From assembly GCA_963702165.1 (NCBI GenBank), contig OY969722.1, positions 1,984,001-2,048,000 on the forward strand: 64,000 nt of DNA, in the 5' to 3' direction. This stretch comes from Terrimesophilobacter sp963702165. GTDB lineage: Bacteria; Actinomycetota; Actinomycetes; Actinomycetales; Microbacteriaceae. Shown here piece by piece: positions 16,547 to 25,176 of this stretch (the stretch's first letter is position 1; each line of letters opens with the position of its first letter). The translations under genes and the position numbers were made by a program. The notes beneath the pieces are model-generated. The model was not told the origin of the DNA and did not search any database. It was given only the letters and a program-made list of their open reading frames with translations.

Positions 16547-17530
16547 CTAGAACGCGATGGCGGCGGCGAGTCCGACACCGAAGACGAGCGCCGACAGGCT
16601 GGTGAGCCCCAGCGCGAGCAGGAACTCCTTCGCGGTCTTCGCCGTCAGCACGATCACCACGGCCGGCACGGTGAGGAATAGCACGAAGTAGACGTATGGC
16701 GCCCAGGCGTACAGGGTCGCGAAGTAGATCAGCACGACATACGGCGCCAGCGCCAGCACGGCGAACAGGATGCGTGAGGGCAGGTCGCCGATCAGCACGG
16801 TGAGTGTGCGCTTGCCCGCCGCACGATCCTGCTCGAGGTCGCGCAGGTTGTTGGACACCAGCACCGCACACGCGAACAGACCGGCTGCGACGCCGGCGAG
16901 CCAGCTGTCCAAGGTGACCGTTCCGGCCTGCACGAACGTCGTGCCTGCGGTGGCGACCAGGCCGAAGAAGACGAAGACGAACACCTCGCCGAGGCCGTAG
17001 TAGCCGTACGGCCGCCTGCCGCCGGTGTAGAACCAGCCCGCGATCATGCACGCAACGCCGACCGCGATCAGCCAGTAATAGCCGGTGAGGACGACAATCG
17101 CCAGCCCGGCGGCCCCGGCAAGCGCGAAGAAGACCAGCGCGACCCCGAGCACCGTCCTGGGCCCCGCGGCTCCGGATCCGGTGAGCCGAGACGGCCCCAC
17201 CCGGTAGGCGTCGGTGCCGCGGACGCCGTCCGAGTAGTCATTGGCGTAGTTCACGCCGATTTGCAGGAAGAGGGCGACGGCCAGGCACAGCAGCGCGAGG
17301 GTGAGGTCGAAGGTCTCGAAGCCATTCGCTGCGTAGGCAGTCGCGGTACCGAGCGCGACCGGAGCGATGCCGAGCGGCAAGGTACGGATACGCGCGCCGG
17401 CAATCCAGTCACCGGCGCCGGCCCTCTTGACGACGGGTACCGGCGAACCGACCTTCCGACCGGGGTGCCCGGAGCGACGCACGGTCCTCGGGTCGATGCG
17501 CTGCTGCTTGGGTCTCGTGTTCTTCGCCAC
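16547..17530 (-). CDS. menA: 1,4-dihydroxy-2-naphthoate polyprenyltransferase
   Basis: Membrane prenyltransferase (UbiA superfamily) that attaches the polyprenyl chain to dihydroxynaphthoate, giving demethylmenaquinone. First Asp-rich motif NYANDYSDG (DxxxD), second NNLRDLEQDRAAGKRTL, with about eight or nine transmembrane helices. 327 aa from a GTG at 17530; there is a ~35-residue basic N-terminal extension, so a later start is possible. 10 nt after menE, in a menB-menE-menA operon. Confidence 0.92.
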   Translation of the reverse strand: MAKNTRPKQQRIDPRTVRRSGHPGRKVGSPVPVVKRAGAGDWIAGARIRTLPLGIAPVALGTATAYAANGFETFDLTLALLCLAVALFLQIGVNYANDYSDGVRGTDAYRVGPSRLTGSGAAGPRTVLGVALVFFALAGAAGLAIVVLTGYYWLIAVGVACMIAGWFYTGGRRPYGYYGLGEVFVFVFFGLVATAGTTFVQAGTVTLDSWLAGVAAGLFACAVLVSNNLRDLEQDRAAGKRTLTVLIGDLPSRILFAVLALAPYVVLIYFATLYAWAPYVYFVLFLTVPAVVIVLTAKTAKEFLLALGLTSLSALVFGVGLAAAIAF

Positions 17531-17540
17531 GAAAAAGAAT

Positions 17541-18656
17541 CTAGACCGTTTCCGGCACGAGGCGCGCGAGCGCCGCCCTATCGGGCTTGCCGCTGGCCAG
17601 CAGCGGGATCCGGCCGACGTGATAAACAGCGGCGGGCGCGGCTGCTTGCCCGAGTTGCGCGCTGACCGCCTGCCGCACGTCGTCAAGGGCGGGCCTGCGC
17701 GTGCTGACCACGACCGGCACGTCCCCCCAGCGCGCGCTGCGCGCCGACAGCACCACAGCATCCGCCAGCCCAGGCAGCCCTCGGACGACCCGCTCGACCG
17801 CGCCGAGTGACACGTTGACGCCGCCAGAGACGATCTGGTCGTCGCGGCGCCCGGTCACCGTCAGCACGCCGTCGACCATTTCCCCCAGATCGCCGGTGCG
17901 GTACCAGCGCTCCCCCGCGTCCTCATAGAAGGTGGCGGCGGTGCGTTCTGCGTCGCCGAGGTAGCCGTCAGCGAGCATCGGCCCGCCGAGTTCGATCTGC
18001 CCATCAGTCACCCGGGCGAGCGCGCCGCTGATCGGAATGCCGTCATAGACGCATCCGCCGGCCGTCTCGCTCGACCCGTACGTGCGGGTCACGTTCAGGC
18101 CCAGCTCGAGCGCCTGCGCAAGGAGGGCATCCGGTGTCGACTGCCCGCCGACCAGAATGCGGTCGAAGCGGCGCAGCTCGGTGAGCACCTCCGGCTCGTC
18201 CATCAGGCGGGCGAGCTGGACGGGCACGAGCGCGGTGAAGCGCACCGGATGCTCCATGCGCGCCGCCGCGTCACCGAACGCGATGGGGTCGAACGACCCG
18301 GGCGGGAGGACGACCGGGACGGTGTCGGCGGCGATGGATCGGGTGAGCACGTTGATGCCCGCGATGTAGTGGGCCGGGAGGGCGAGCAGCCACTGGCCGG
18401 GCTCGCCGAGCGCCGACTCGGTCGCCGCGGTGCCGGCAAGCAAGGCATCCGCGCTCAACGCAACGCGCTTGGGCCGACCGGTCGAGCCGCTGGTCTGCAC
18501 CACGAGTGCAATGCGCTTCGGGACCCGGGCGGGCACCCCGTCGGCGTGCGCGTCGGAAGCCAGCGGAAGGATTGCCGGGCCGTCACCGCTGAGCGCCGCC
18601 CTGAGTGCGGGGAACACCGTGGCGGCGTCCCCCGCGATCGGCTGCAGGTCGCGCAT
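17541..18656 (-). CDS. menE: o-Succinylbenzoate-CoA ligase
   Basis: Activates o-succinylbenzoate to its CoA thioester. AMP-binding superfamily: P-loop VVQTSGSTGRPKRVAL, then ALPAHYIAGINVL, YGSSETAGG, WYRTGDLGEM, GRRDDQIVSGGVNVSL and the catalytic-lysine region PLLASGKPDRAAL. 371 aa, the short form usual in actinobacteria. It starts 8 nt after the menB stop and ends 10 nt before menA, so an operon. Confidence 0.93.
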   Translation of the reverse strand: MRDLQPIAGDAATVFPALRAALSGDGPAILPLASDAHADGVPARVPKRIALVVQTSGSTGRPKRVALSADALLAGTAATESALGEPGQWLLALPAHYIAGINVLTRSIAADTVPVVLPPGSFDPIAFGDAAARMEHPVRFTALVPVQLARLMDEPEVLTELRRFDRILVGGQSTPDALLAQALELGLNVTRTYGSSETAGGCVYDGIPISGALARVTDGQIELGGPMLADGYLGDAERTAATFYEDAGERWYRTGDLGEMVDGVLTVTGRRDDQIVSGGVNVSLGAVERVVRGLPGLADAVVLSARSARWGDVPVVVSTRRPALDDVRQAVSAQLGQAAAPAAVYHVGRIPLLASGKPDRAALARLVPETV

Positions 18657-18664
18657 CGTGTCGC

Positions 18665-19603
18665 TCAGTACTGCCAGGGGTACGGCGACCAGTCGGGGTC
18701 GCGCTTGCCGAGGAAGGCGTCGCGGCCCTCGACCGCTTCGTCGGTGCCGTAGGCGAGGCGGGTGGCCTCACCGGCGAACACCTGCTGGCCGACGAGTCCG
18801 TCGTCGACCGCGTTGAAGGCGAACTTCAGCATCCGGATGGCGGTCGGCGACTTGGTGAGGATGGTGCGCGCCCATTCGAGCGCGGTCGACTCGAGCTCGG
18901 CGTGCGGGACCACCGCGTTGACTGCGCCCATGTCGTAGGCGCGCTGTGCGGAGTACTCGTCGGCGAGGAAGAATACTTCGCGCGCGAACTTCTGCCCGAC
19001 TTGGCGCGCGAAGTAGGCGCTGCCGTAGCCGGCGTCGAACGAGCCGACGTCGGCATCCGTCTGCTTGAACTTGCCGTGCTCTGCCGAAGCGATGGTCAGG
19101 TCACAGACGACGTGCAGCGAGTGGCCGCCGCCGGCAGCCCAACCCGGCACCACGGCGATGACGACCTTGGGCATGAACCGGATGAGGCGCTGCACCTCGA
19201 GGATGTGCAGGCGACCAAGGCGGGCGGACCCGCCGCTCTCGGTGCTCGAGGCGTCGGTGGTCGAGCCTGTCGAGCCCCCTCCGCTTTCGTACTCGTACCC
19301 GGCCCGCCCCCGGATCCGCTGGTCACCGCCGGAGCAGAACGCCCAGCCGCCGTCCTTCGGGCTGGGCCCGTTGCCGGTGAGCAGCACAACGCCGATGCGC
19401 GGGTTCTGCCTGGCGTCGTCAAGCACTGCGTACAGCTCGTCCACGGTGTGCGGGCGGAACGCGTTGCGCACCTCAGGCCGGTTGAACGCGACCCGCGCGA
19501 CGCGTCCGTCGCGATCGTGGTGGTAGGTGATGTCGGTGAGTGAGTCGAATCCGGCGACGCCGGACCACTCCCGCGCATCGAAAAGCTCCGAGACTTCCGC
19601 CAT
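18665..19603 (-). CDS. menB: 1,4-dihydroxy-2-naphthoyl-CoA synthase
   Basis: Crotonase-fold enzyme closing the naphthoate ring. Motifs: NRPEVRNAFRPHTVDEL, WAFCSGGDQRIRGR, RLHILEVQRLIRFMPK, VPGWAAGGGHSLH, DADVGSFDAGYGSAY. 312 aa. Leaderless start: TAGGCT (19610-19615) ends 6 nt before the ATG. Oddity: residues ~106-127 form a Gly/Ser/Thr-rich insert (ESGGGSTGSTTDASSTESGG) whose DNA includes a copy of an intergenic repeat found elsewhere in the window. First gene of menB-menE-menA. Confidence 0.94.
   Translation of the reverse strand: MAEVSELFDAREWSGVAGFDSLTDITYHHDRDGRVARVAFNRPEVRNAFRPHTVDELYAVLDDARQNPRIGVVLLTGNGPSPKDGGWAFCSGGDQRIRGRAGYEYESGGGSTGSTTDASSTESGGSARLGRLHILEVQRLIRFMPKVVIAVVPGWAAGGGHSLHVVCDLTIASAEHGKFKQTDADVGSFDAGYGSAYFARQVGQKFAREVFFLADEYSAQRAYDMGAVNAVVPHAELESTALEWARTILTKSPTAIRMLKFAFNAVDDGLVGQQVFAGEATRLAYGTDEAVEGRDAFLGKRDPDWSPYPWQY
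19255..19274. repeat. Intergenic-type repeat embedded in menB
   Basis: CGGTGGTCGAGCCTGTCG plus AG matches the arms of the repeats at 37127-37179 and 62701-62872 and the copy at 7187-7210. Here it is read through in frame as part of the low-complexity menB loop (about residues 110-117). Confidence 0.75.
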
Positions 19604-19654
19604 GCGCTCAGCCTAATCGTCGCCGACAACCCCCGCCCGGCGAACGCTGCGCGC

Positions 19655-19700
19655 GCTTGTTATCGATGCGGGCGCTGTGGCGGCCGCATCGATAACAAAC
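19655..19700. repeat. Intergenic palindrome, TTGTTATCGATGCGG type
   Basis: Arms of 17 nt at 19655-19671 and 19684-19700 with one mismatch, 12-nt spacer. Lies between the leaderless menB promoter and the stop of the small membrane gene. No gene. Confidence 0.85.
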
Positions 19701-19717
19701 CGCAGCAGCGTCGGATG

Positions 19718-20104
19718 TCAGTGGCTGCCGAAGAAGCCGAGGACCGCATTCAGCACCAGCGGGTTGGTCAGCACCGCGAGCACGACCGCGATCGCACCGG
19801 TCAGGCGGCCGCGGTTCAGGATGACGGCGACGATTCCGAGCACGAACGGAACGAAGGTCAGCACGATGATCGCCTGGCCGATGAAGGTCGCGGATGCGTA
19901 TGCGCCGCCGACCGCGAGCAGCACACCGACCACCTCGAGCACGATGAGCACGAGCACGCTCACGAGGGCCACGAGCCCGAATGGGAACGGGCGGCGCTGC
20001 TTGGGCTCGGCCGCCGGCCACTCGGCATCCGCTGACTGGGCATCTGGGGAGGGGCCATCCGGCGGCTGGGCCCACGCATGTGGGGCGGTTTCTCCGGTCG
20101 ACAT
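19718..20104 (-). CDS. Hypothetical membrane protein (Pro-rich N-terminus, three to four TM helices)
   Basis: 128 aa: a hydrophilic Pro/Ala-rich first ~38 residues, then hydrophobic helices around residues 42-65, 68-95 and 103-125 ending FFGSH. TTGGAG is placed just before the ATG at 20104. Divergent from menC and lying between men genes; a link to menaquinone metabolism is possible only by position. No family recognised with confidence. Longer frames upstream run antisense through menC and are shadows. Confidence 0.65.
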   Translation of the reverse strand: MSTGETAPHAWAQPPDGPSPDAQSADAEWPAAEPKQRRPFPFGLVALVSVLVLIVLEVVGVLLAVGGAYASATFIGQAIIVLTFVPFVLGIVAVILNRGRLTGAIAVVLAVLTNPLVLNAVLGFFGSH

Positions 20105-20140
20105 TTGCTCCAAGGATAGGCCACCGTCGACACTGGTCGG

Positions 20141-21130
20141 ATGACAGTTCCTCCGCCGCTCGACGAACTGCTCGCCGACGCACACGTCGTCGCGCTGCCA
20201 CTGGCGCAGCGCTTCCGGGGCGTCGACTCGCGGGAGGCGATGCTGCTGCGCGGTCCGCACGGCTGGACCGAGTTCTCGCCGTTCGTGGAGTATCCGGATG
20301 CCGAAGCGGCGGCGTGGCTGCGTGCCACGATCGAGTTCGGCTGGGCGGCAGCGCCGGCCCGCGTGCGTGAGAGCGTCCCGGTGAACGCAACCCTGCCCGC
20401 GGTCGGACCGGACCAGGTTGCGCGCGTCCTGAAGCGTTTCGGGCTCTGCCGGACGGTCAAGGTCAAGGTGGCCGAGCGCGGCCAGGAACTGGCCGAGGAC
20501 GTTTCGCGAGTGCGGGCGGCCCGGGCGTTCCTCGGCGCGGAGGGCCGCATCCGGATCGACGCCAACGGGTCGTGGAGCGTGGACGAGGCCGAGCGAGCGA
20601 TTCACGCGCTGGCCGAGTTCGACCTCGAGTACGTCGAGCAGCCGTGCGCGAGCGTCGAGGAGCTCGCCGAGATCCGCTCGCGCGTGAAGTACATGGGCGT
20701 GCCGATCGCGGCCGATGAGAGCGTGCGCAAGGCGGAGGACCCGCTGGCCGTCGCTCGCGCGGGCGCCGCCGACCTGCTCGTGATCAAGGCGCAGCCGCTC
20801 GGGGGCATCCGCTCTGCCCTGGGCATCGTCGCCGAAGCCGGGCTGCCCGTCGTGGTCTCCAGCGCGCTGGACACGTCTGTCGGCATCAGCATGGGCGCCC
20901 ATCTCGCCGCAGCCATTCCAGAACTCGAGTACGACTGCGGGCTCGGTACCGCTGCGTTGCTCTCAGCGGATGTCACGGACGAACCGCTCGTTCCCACGGA
21001 CGGTGCGATTCCCGTGCGGCGAGTCGAGGTCAGTCGATCCCTGCTCCAGCGGCACGCGGCAGACCCCGCTCGTTACCAGTGGTGGCGCGACCGCCTCACC
21101 CGCTGCTACGAGCTGCTCGCCTCCACTTAG
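20141..21130 (+). CDS. menC: o-Succinylbenzoate synthase
   Basis: Enolase-superfamily dehydratase of menaquinone synthesis. Catalytic lysine pair KVKV, metal ligands in RIDANGSW, EYVEQP and AADES, and the second lysine in LVIKAQPLGG are present, as in actinobacterial MenC. 329 aa. GACACT (20129-20134), a weak -10-like box, ends 6 nt before the ATG. It stands alone on the plus strand, divergent from the small membrane gene. Confidence 0.93.
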   Translation: MTVPPPLDELLADAHVVALPLAQRFRGVDSREAMLLRGPHGWTEFSPFVEYPDAEAAAWLRATIEFGWAAAPARVRESVPVNATLPAVGPDQVARVLKRFGLCRTVKVKVAERGQELAEDVSRVRAARAFLGAEGRIRIDANGSWSVDEAERAIHALAEFDLEYVEQPCASVEELAEIRSRVKYMGVPIAADESVRKAEDPLAVARAGAADLLVIKAQPLGGIRSALGIVAEAGLPVVVSSALDTSVGISMGAHLAAAIPELEYDCGLGTAALLSADVTDEPLVPTDGAIPVRRVEVSRSLLQRHAADPARYQWWRDRLTRCYELLAST

Positions 21131-21139
21131 GCACCCGTT

Positions 21140-21201
21140 CCGACGACGTTTGTGCCATCCGATGGCGTTTGAACGGCCTCGGGTGGCACAAACGTCATCG
21201 G
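21140..21201. repeat. Intergenic palindrome, family 2 copy 1 (GACGTTTGTGCCA)
   Basis: 22-nt arms at 21140-21161 and 21180-21201 with two mismatches around an 18-nt spacer, placed between convergent menC and the GNAT gene. A second copy of the same arms is at 36038-36099. Confidence 0.9.
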
Positions 21202-21205
21202 GTGG

Positions 21206-21793
21206 TCAGGATGCGCGGTACTCGCGAGCGAGCAGGGCGTAGATCCCGGTGTCGGCCCACTCGCCCTTGAACCACAGGTCCTCGACGAAGTGTGCCTCGT
21301 GCCGCATGCCGAGCCGGAGGCACAGGTTCACCGACGCGTCGTTGCGCGGATCGAGCTCAGCGATCACCCGGTGAAAGCTCATCGTGTCGAACGCCAAGGC
21401 AAGCAGCGCCCGCGCACCCTCGGTCGCGTAGCCCTTGCCCTGGTGGTCGGGGTGAAAGGTCCAGCCGAGTTCGGCCGTGTCGTTCTCGACGCTCTTCACC
21501 AGGAAGAACAGGTCGCCGAGCATGCGGCCGTCGTCCTTGCGCTCGACCGCGAGCTGCAGGTAGTCACCCTTGTCTTCAAGCCGGGTGCGATGCATGTGTT
21601 CGGTCACCCTCGCGGCGACCGCGTCACGATCGCGCGGGTCGAAGAGGAGGTACTGGCAGACATCCTCGCGCGACTGGTACGAGTGCACGGTGTCGATGTC
21701 GGCCTCGGTCATGAGGCGCAGCCGCAGGCGCTCGGTTTCGATCGGGTCGGTCAGCTCGAAGGGGATCACGATGATGAGCGTAAGGGCAATCAC
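21206..21793 (-). CDS. GNAT family N-acetyltransferase (RimJ/RimL type)
   Basis: Acetyl-CoA-dependent acetyltransferase, substrate unknown. IETERLRLRLMTEADID at the start, the acetyl-CoA loop in HPDHQGKGYATEGARALLALAF, then ELDPRNDASVNLCLRLGMRHEAHF, as in the RimJ/RimL protein-acetyltransferase group. The GTG at 21793 directly abuts a repeat arm, so the GTG at 21769 (reading VIPFELTDP) is at least as likely a start. No clear ribosome-binding site was seen for either. Confidence 0.85.
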   Translation of the reverse strand: MIALTLIIVIPFELTDPIETERLRLRLMTEADIDTVHSYQSREDVCQYLLFDPRDRDAVAARVTEHMHRTRLEDKGDYLQLAVERKDDGRMLGDLFFLVKSVENDTAELGWTFHPDHQGKGYATEGARALLALAFDTMSFHRVIAELDPRNDASVNLCLRLGMRHEAHFVEDLWFKGEWADTGIYALLAREYRAS

Positions 21794-21794
21794 G

Positions 21795-21823
21795 TGGTTT
21801 CGAGACGATCGCTTCGCGATCCC
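21795..21823. repeat. Single arm of the TTTCGAGACGATCGCTTCGCGATCCC-type repeat
   Basis: This stretch matches the right arm of the palindrome at 27781-27869 (common core CGAGACGATCGCTTCGCG). It lies between ccsB and the GNAT gene with no second arm. Confidence 0.75.
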
Positions 21824-21842
21824 GGGGCCAGCGGGCCGGGGG

Positions 21843-22799
21843 CTACAGGCCCGAGTAGGCGTGCAGGCCCTTCATGAACAGGTTCACAACCGTGTAGTTG
21901 AAGATCACCGCGCCGAAGCCGATGAGCGACAGCACCGCAGAGCGGGTCCCGCGCCACCCGCGAGTCGCACGCGCGTGGATGTAGCCGGCGTAGATGGTCC
22001 AGATGATGAAGGTCCAGACTTCCTTGGTGTCCCAGCCCCAGTAGCGTCCCCACGCGCGCTCTGCCCAGATCGCGCCGGCGATGAGGGTGAATGTCCAGAA
22101 CACGAACCCGATCACGATGACGCGGTACGCGAGCGTCTCGAGCTTGTCGGCGTCTGGAATGGTGGACAGGAAGCCGCCGGCCTTCCCGCTCGCCTCACGA
22201 CGGGACTGCAGCAGCTGCAGCAGCGACAGGCCGGCACCGAGCGCGAAGAACGACGTGCCGAGAATCGCGACGAACACGTGGATGACCAGCCACACCGATT
22301 GCAGCGGCACCGCGAGTGGCGTGACGTCGACGTAGAAGTTGGTGGTGCCGATTCCGAGCACGATCAGCGCGGCGCCGGTGATGTACGCGCCCAGGTAGCC
22401 GAGGTCGAGCCAGAACTGGATGACCAGGAACACCAGCACGACGATGAGCGACATCATGAGCGAGAACTCGAACATGTTCGACCACGGCACGTAGCCGTTC
22501 GCGAGTCCACGCAGCACGGCACCACCGAGGTGCAGCAGCCAGGCGATCACGGTCAACGCGAAGCCCGTGCGCTCGAAGCGTCCGCGCTTCCGGGTGGTCA
22601 CCGTCTCGGTGCGCTCGAGGGTCGTCGTGCCACCGCTGGCAGTGGCCAGCCGACCCGACGCGGCGGTGGCGGCGAACGGTTCAGGCGCCAGCGACGCGCG
22701 CTTCGCCAGGTCGACGGTGAAGAACACGAAGGCGAGCGCGTACACCGCCATCGCTGAGTAGATGGCGACGAGCGAATAGGTCGCAAGCGTTTCGGTCAC
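21843..22799 (-). CDS. ccsB: Cytochrome c biogenesis protein CcsB/ResC
   Basis: Membrane haem-handling subunit of the System II cytochrome c synthase, acting with ResB at the outer face of the membrane. 318 aa with about eight transmembrane helices; the haem-binding WWD-type segment is WGWDTKEVWTFIIWTIYAGY near the C-terminus, and conserved His residues lie in flanking helices. Starts 11 nt after resB, last gene of the operon. Confidence 0.93.
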   Translation of the reverse strand: MTETLATYSLVAIYSAMAVYALAFVFFTVDLAKRASLAPEPFAATAASGRLATASGGTTTLERTETVTTRKRGRFERTGFALTVIAWLLHLGGAVLRGLANGYVPWSNMFEFSLMMSLIVVLVFLVIQFWLDLGYLGAYITGAALIVLGIGTTNFYVDVTPLAVPLQSVWLVIHVFVAILGTSFFALGAGLSLLQLLQSRREASGKAGGFLSTIPDADKLETLAYRVIVIGFVFWTFTLIAGAIWAERAWGRYWGWDTKEVWTFIIWTIYAGYIHARATRGWRGTRSAVLSLIGFGAVIFNYTVVNLFMKGLHAYSGL

Positions 22800-22810
22800 G
22801 GCACACCAGC

Positions 22811-24451
22811 CTACGTCGTCAACTTGCGAGCGTGCCGCTCGGCGATGTCCGCGACGGCGTCTTCGAGGGTCGGGTCCTCACCACGGGCAAGGCCCGCATA
22901 TTCGATCCGGATGCCGCCATCGGGCAGCTCGACCGCCTTCACCCACATGCGGCGGCGCGGCACGAACAGCGATGCAAGCAATCCGCCGAGGACCAGGATC
23001 GCGAATACCAGCACCCACCCCTGACTCGGCACGTGGTGGATGTCGAACGATGCGAAGCGGGGAACGGAGTCGGCCCAGTTGTTCGGTCCCGCATCCGGGT
23101 CCTTCGACTGGAACGTCACAGTGCCCAGGCCGTTCGGCAGTTCGGCGCTCTCCCCCGGCCGCAGTTCGATCGTGTCGACGCCGCTGTCGCCGCCGACCAC
23201 CTCCGTGAGCGTGTCGGTTTCGAGCGAGTACACCGACTTGGCCGCGCCGGTATCCAGACCGAGGTCACCGGTGTACACCCGCAGCGTCAGCACCGGGTTG
23301 ACCAGGTCGGGGTGCACGGATGTCAGCGCACCGCTGGGCAGTTCGCCCGCGGCCGGGTAGAAGAAGCCGATCATCCCCAACTGCTCCGGGAGCGCATCCG
23401 GCACCTTGATCACGCCGAGCGACGTGAGGTTTCGGTCCTGCGGGAGGAACGGGACGCTCGAGTTGAACGCGATATTGCCCTCGCCGTCACGCACCGTGAT
23501 GGTGGGCGCGTAGCCATTGCCGAGCAGGTACACGTTGGTGCCGGCGACCCCCAGCGGATGGTTCACCTTGACCTCGCCAGGCTGCCCCTTCTCCCCAGGC
23601 AGGTAGGTGGTGACGGCTGCGGTGAAGTCGGTCGGCGTTCCGTACGCCCTCAGGTTCTCCTCCTCGTAGACGACGCTGAAGTCGTCCAGAGTCATCCGGA
23701 ACGGCTGTAGCGACTGCTCTCCGGCGAAGCGGCCGGGGTTGAACGAGTCGTAGCCCGCGAGCACGTTCACGAACGAGTCGCCCTCGATGACGACCTTCTG
23801 GCCGCTGAACGAGAACCCGCCGCCGATGCCGACCGCGACGAGGATGCCGACGAGCGCCGAGTGGAAGATCAGGTTGCCGGTCTCACGCAGGTAGCCGCGT
23901 TCGGCGGACACGGACAGGTCCTTGCCGTTGAACAGCTGCACGCGGTAACCGCTGCTCTTGAGCAGGTCACGCGCGGACTCGACGGCGGTCACGGCGTCGA
24001 GCTCCGGCTCGATCCGGCTGGTGAAGCCCGGCAAGCGCTCCAGGCGTGCCGGAGTCTTCGGCGGGCTGGCGCGCAGCGCCTTGAGGTGGTGCATTGTGCG
24101 CGGGATGACGCAGCCGATGAGCGAGACGAACAGCAGCAGGTAGACGGCCGAGAACCACGCCGATGTGTAGACGTCGAACAGTTGGAACGAGTCGAGCACC
24201 GGCGCGAGGTCGCGGTTGTCGGCGAAGAACTGGACGACACCGTTCGGGTCGCTCGAGCGCTGCGGCCACATCGAGCCGGGCACCGCGGCGATGGCGAGCA
24301 GCAGCAGGAGCACGAGCGCGGTGCGCATGCTCGTGAGCTGCCGCCAGAAGAATCGCAGGTAGCCGATCGGCCCCAGATTCGGCTGCGTGATCTCCGGTCG
24401 CCGAGCGGTGTCAGGAGTTGAGGCGTCGACGTAATCAGAGGGGCGTGACAT
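22811..24451 (-). CDS. resB: Cytochrome c biogenesis protein ResB
   Basis: Partner of CcsB in System II haem attachment. 546 aa: three N-terminal transmembrane segments (starting YLRFFWRQLTSMRTALVLLL), a large extracytoplasmic domain, and a final helix before FVPRRRMWVKAV. Overlaps the ccdA 3' end by 17 nt. Between tlpA-ccdA upstream and ccsB downstream, the expected order. Confidence 0.94.
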   Translation of the reverse strand: MSRPSDYVDASTPDTARRPEITQPNLGPIGYLRFFWRQLTSMRTALVLLLLLAIAAVPGSMWPQRSSDPNGVVQFFADNRDLAPVLDSFQLFDVYTSAWFSAVYLLLFVSLIGCVIPRTMHHLKALRASPPKTPARLERLPGFTSRIEPELDAVTAVESARDLLKSSGYRVQLFNGKDLSVSAERGYLRETGNLIFHSALVGILVAVGIGGGFSFSGQKVVIEGDSFVNVLAGYDSFNPGRFAGEQSLQPFRMTLDDFSVVYEEENLRAYGTPTDFTAAVTTYLPGEKGQPGEVKVNHPLGVAGTNVYLLGNGYAPTITVRDGEGNIAFNSSVPFLPQDRNLTSLGVIKVPDALPEQLGMIGFFYPAAGELPSGALTSVHPDLVNPVLTLRVYTGDLGLDTGAAKSVYSLETDTLTEVVGGDSGVDTIELRPGESAELPNGLGTVTFQSKDPDAGPNNWADSVPRFASFDIHHVPSQGWVLVFAILVLGGLLASLFVPRRRMWVKAVELPDGGIRIEYAGLARGEDPTLEDAVADIAERHARKLTT

Positions 24452-25176
24452 AGCTCTCGATCACCGCCCCGAACGACGAGATGAGCGTCTGCCAGACACC
24501 GGTGACCATGAGCACGCCGATGAGCACGAGCAGCATCCCGCCGATGATGTTGATGACCCGGATGTGACGCTTGAGCCAGGCGACGCAGCCGGTCACCCAG
24601 TTGAGACCCAGAGCGACAAGCAAGAATGGCACCCCGAGCCCGATGCAGTAGGCGAGCCCGAGAATGGCTGCACGCCACGGAGACCCGCTGTCGAGGCTGA
24701 GCGCGAACACCGCAATCAAGGTTGGGCCGACGCATGGCGCCCAACCGAGACCGAACACGACGCCGAGCAGCGGCGCGCCGCCGAGACCGGTTGCGACGCG
24801 CCAGCGCGGCTTGAACGTGCGCTGCATGAAGCTGAACTGCCCGATAAAGACCAAGCCCATGAGGATCACGACGACACCGGCGATCCTGATGATCAGGTCG
24901 AGCCACGGCTTGAGCGCGAATCCAAGCGTCGCGAACACGATGTTGAGGGTTACGAAGACCAGGCTGAAGCCGAGGATGAACAGCACAACGCCGAGCAGCA
25001 GTCGGCGCTCTCTGGCCCCGATCCGGTTCGCCCGCGAATCCGCCGATGTAGGCGAAGTAGCCGGGAAGGAGCGGCAGGATGCAGGGCGACGCGAACGAGA
25101 TCAGACCGGCAAGCAACGCGATCGGCAGGGCGAGTAACAGGTTGCCGTTGAAGACGATCTCGCCGATCGGGTTCAT
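24435..25176 (-). pseudogene. ccdA: ccdA (thiol-disulfide transmembrane reductase) with a frameshift
   Basis: CcdA passes electrons across the membrane to the TlpA-like thioredoxin for cytochrome c maturation. The N-terminal part, starting MNPIGEIVFNGNLLLALPI with the first redox Cys in ISFASPCILPLLPG, reads in one frame from 25176. The rest, including the second Cys in GLGWAPCVGPTLIAVF, reads in another frame to 24435. The shift is near 25016-25019, a run of four G (minus strand); dropping one base rejoins GGFAGEPD to RARERRLLLGVVLFILGF. Either a sequencing error or a real mutation. Start overlaps the tlpA stop. Confidence 0.9.
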
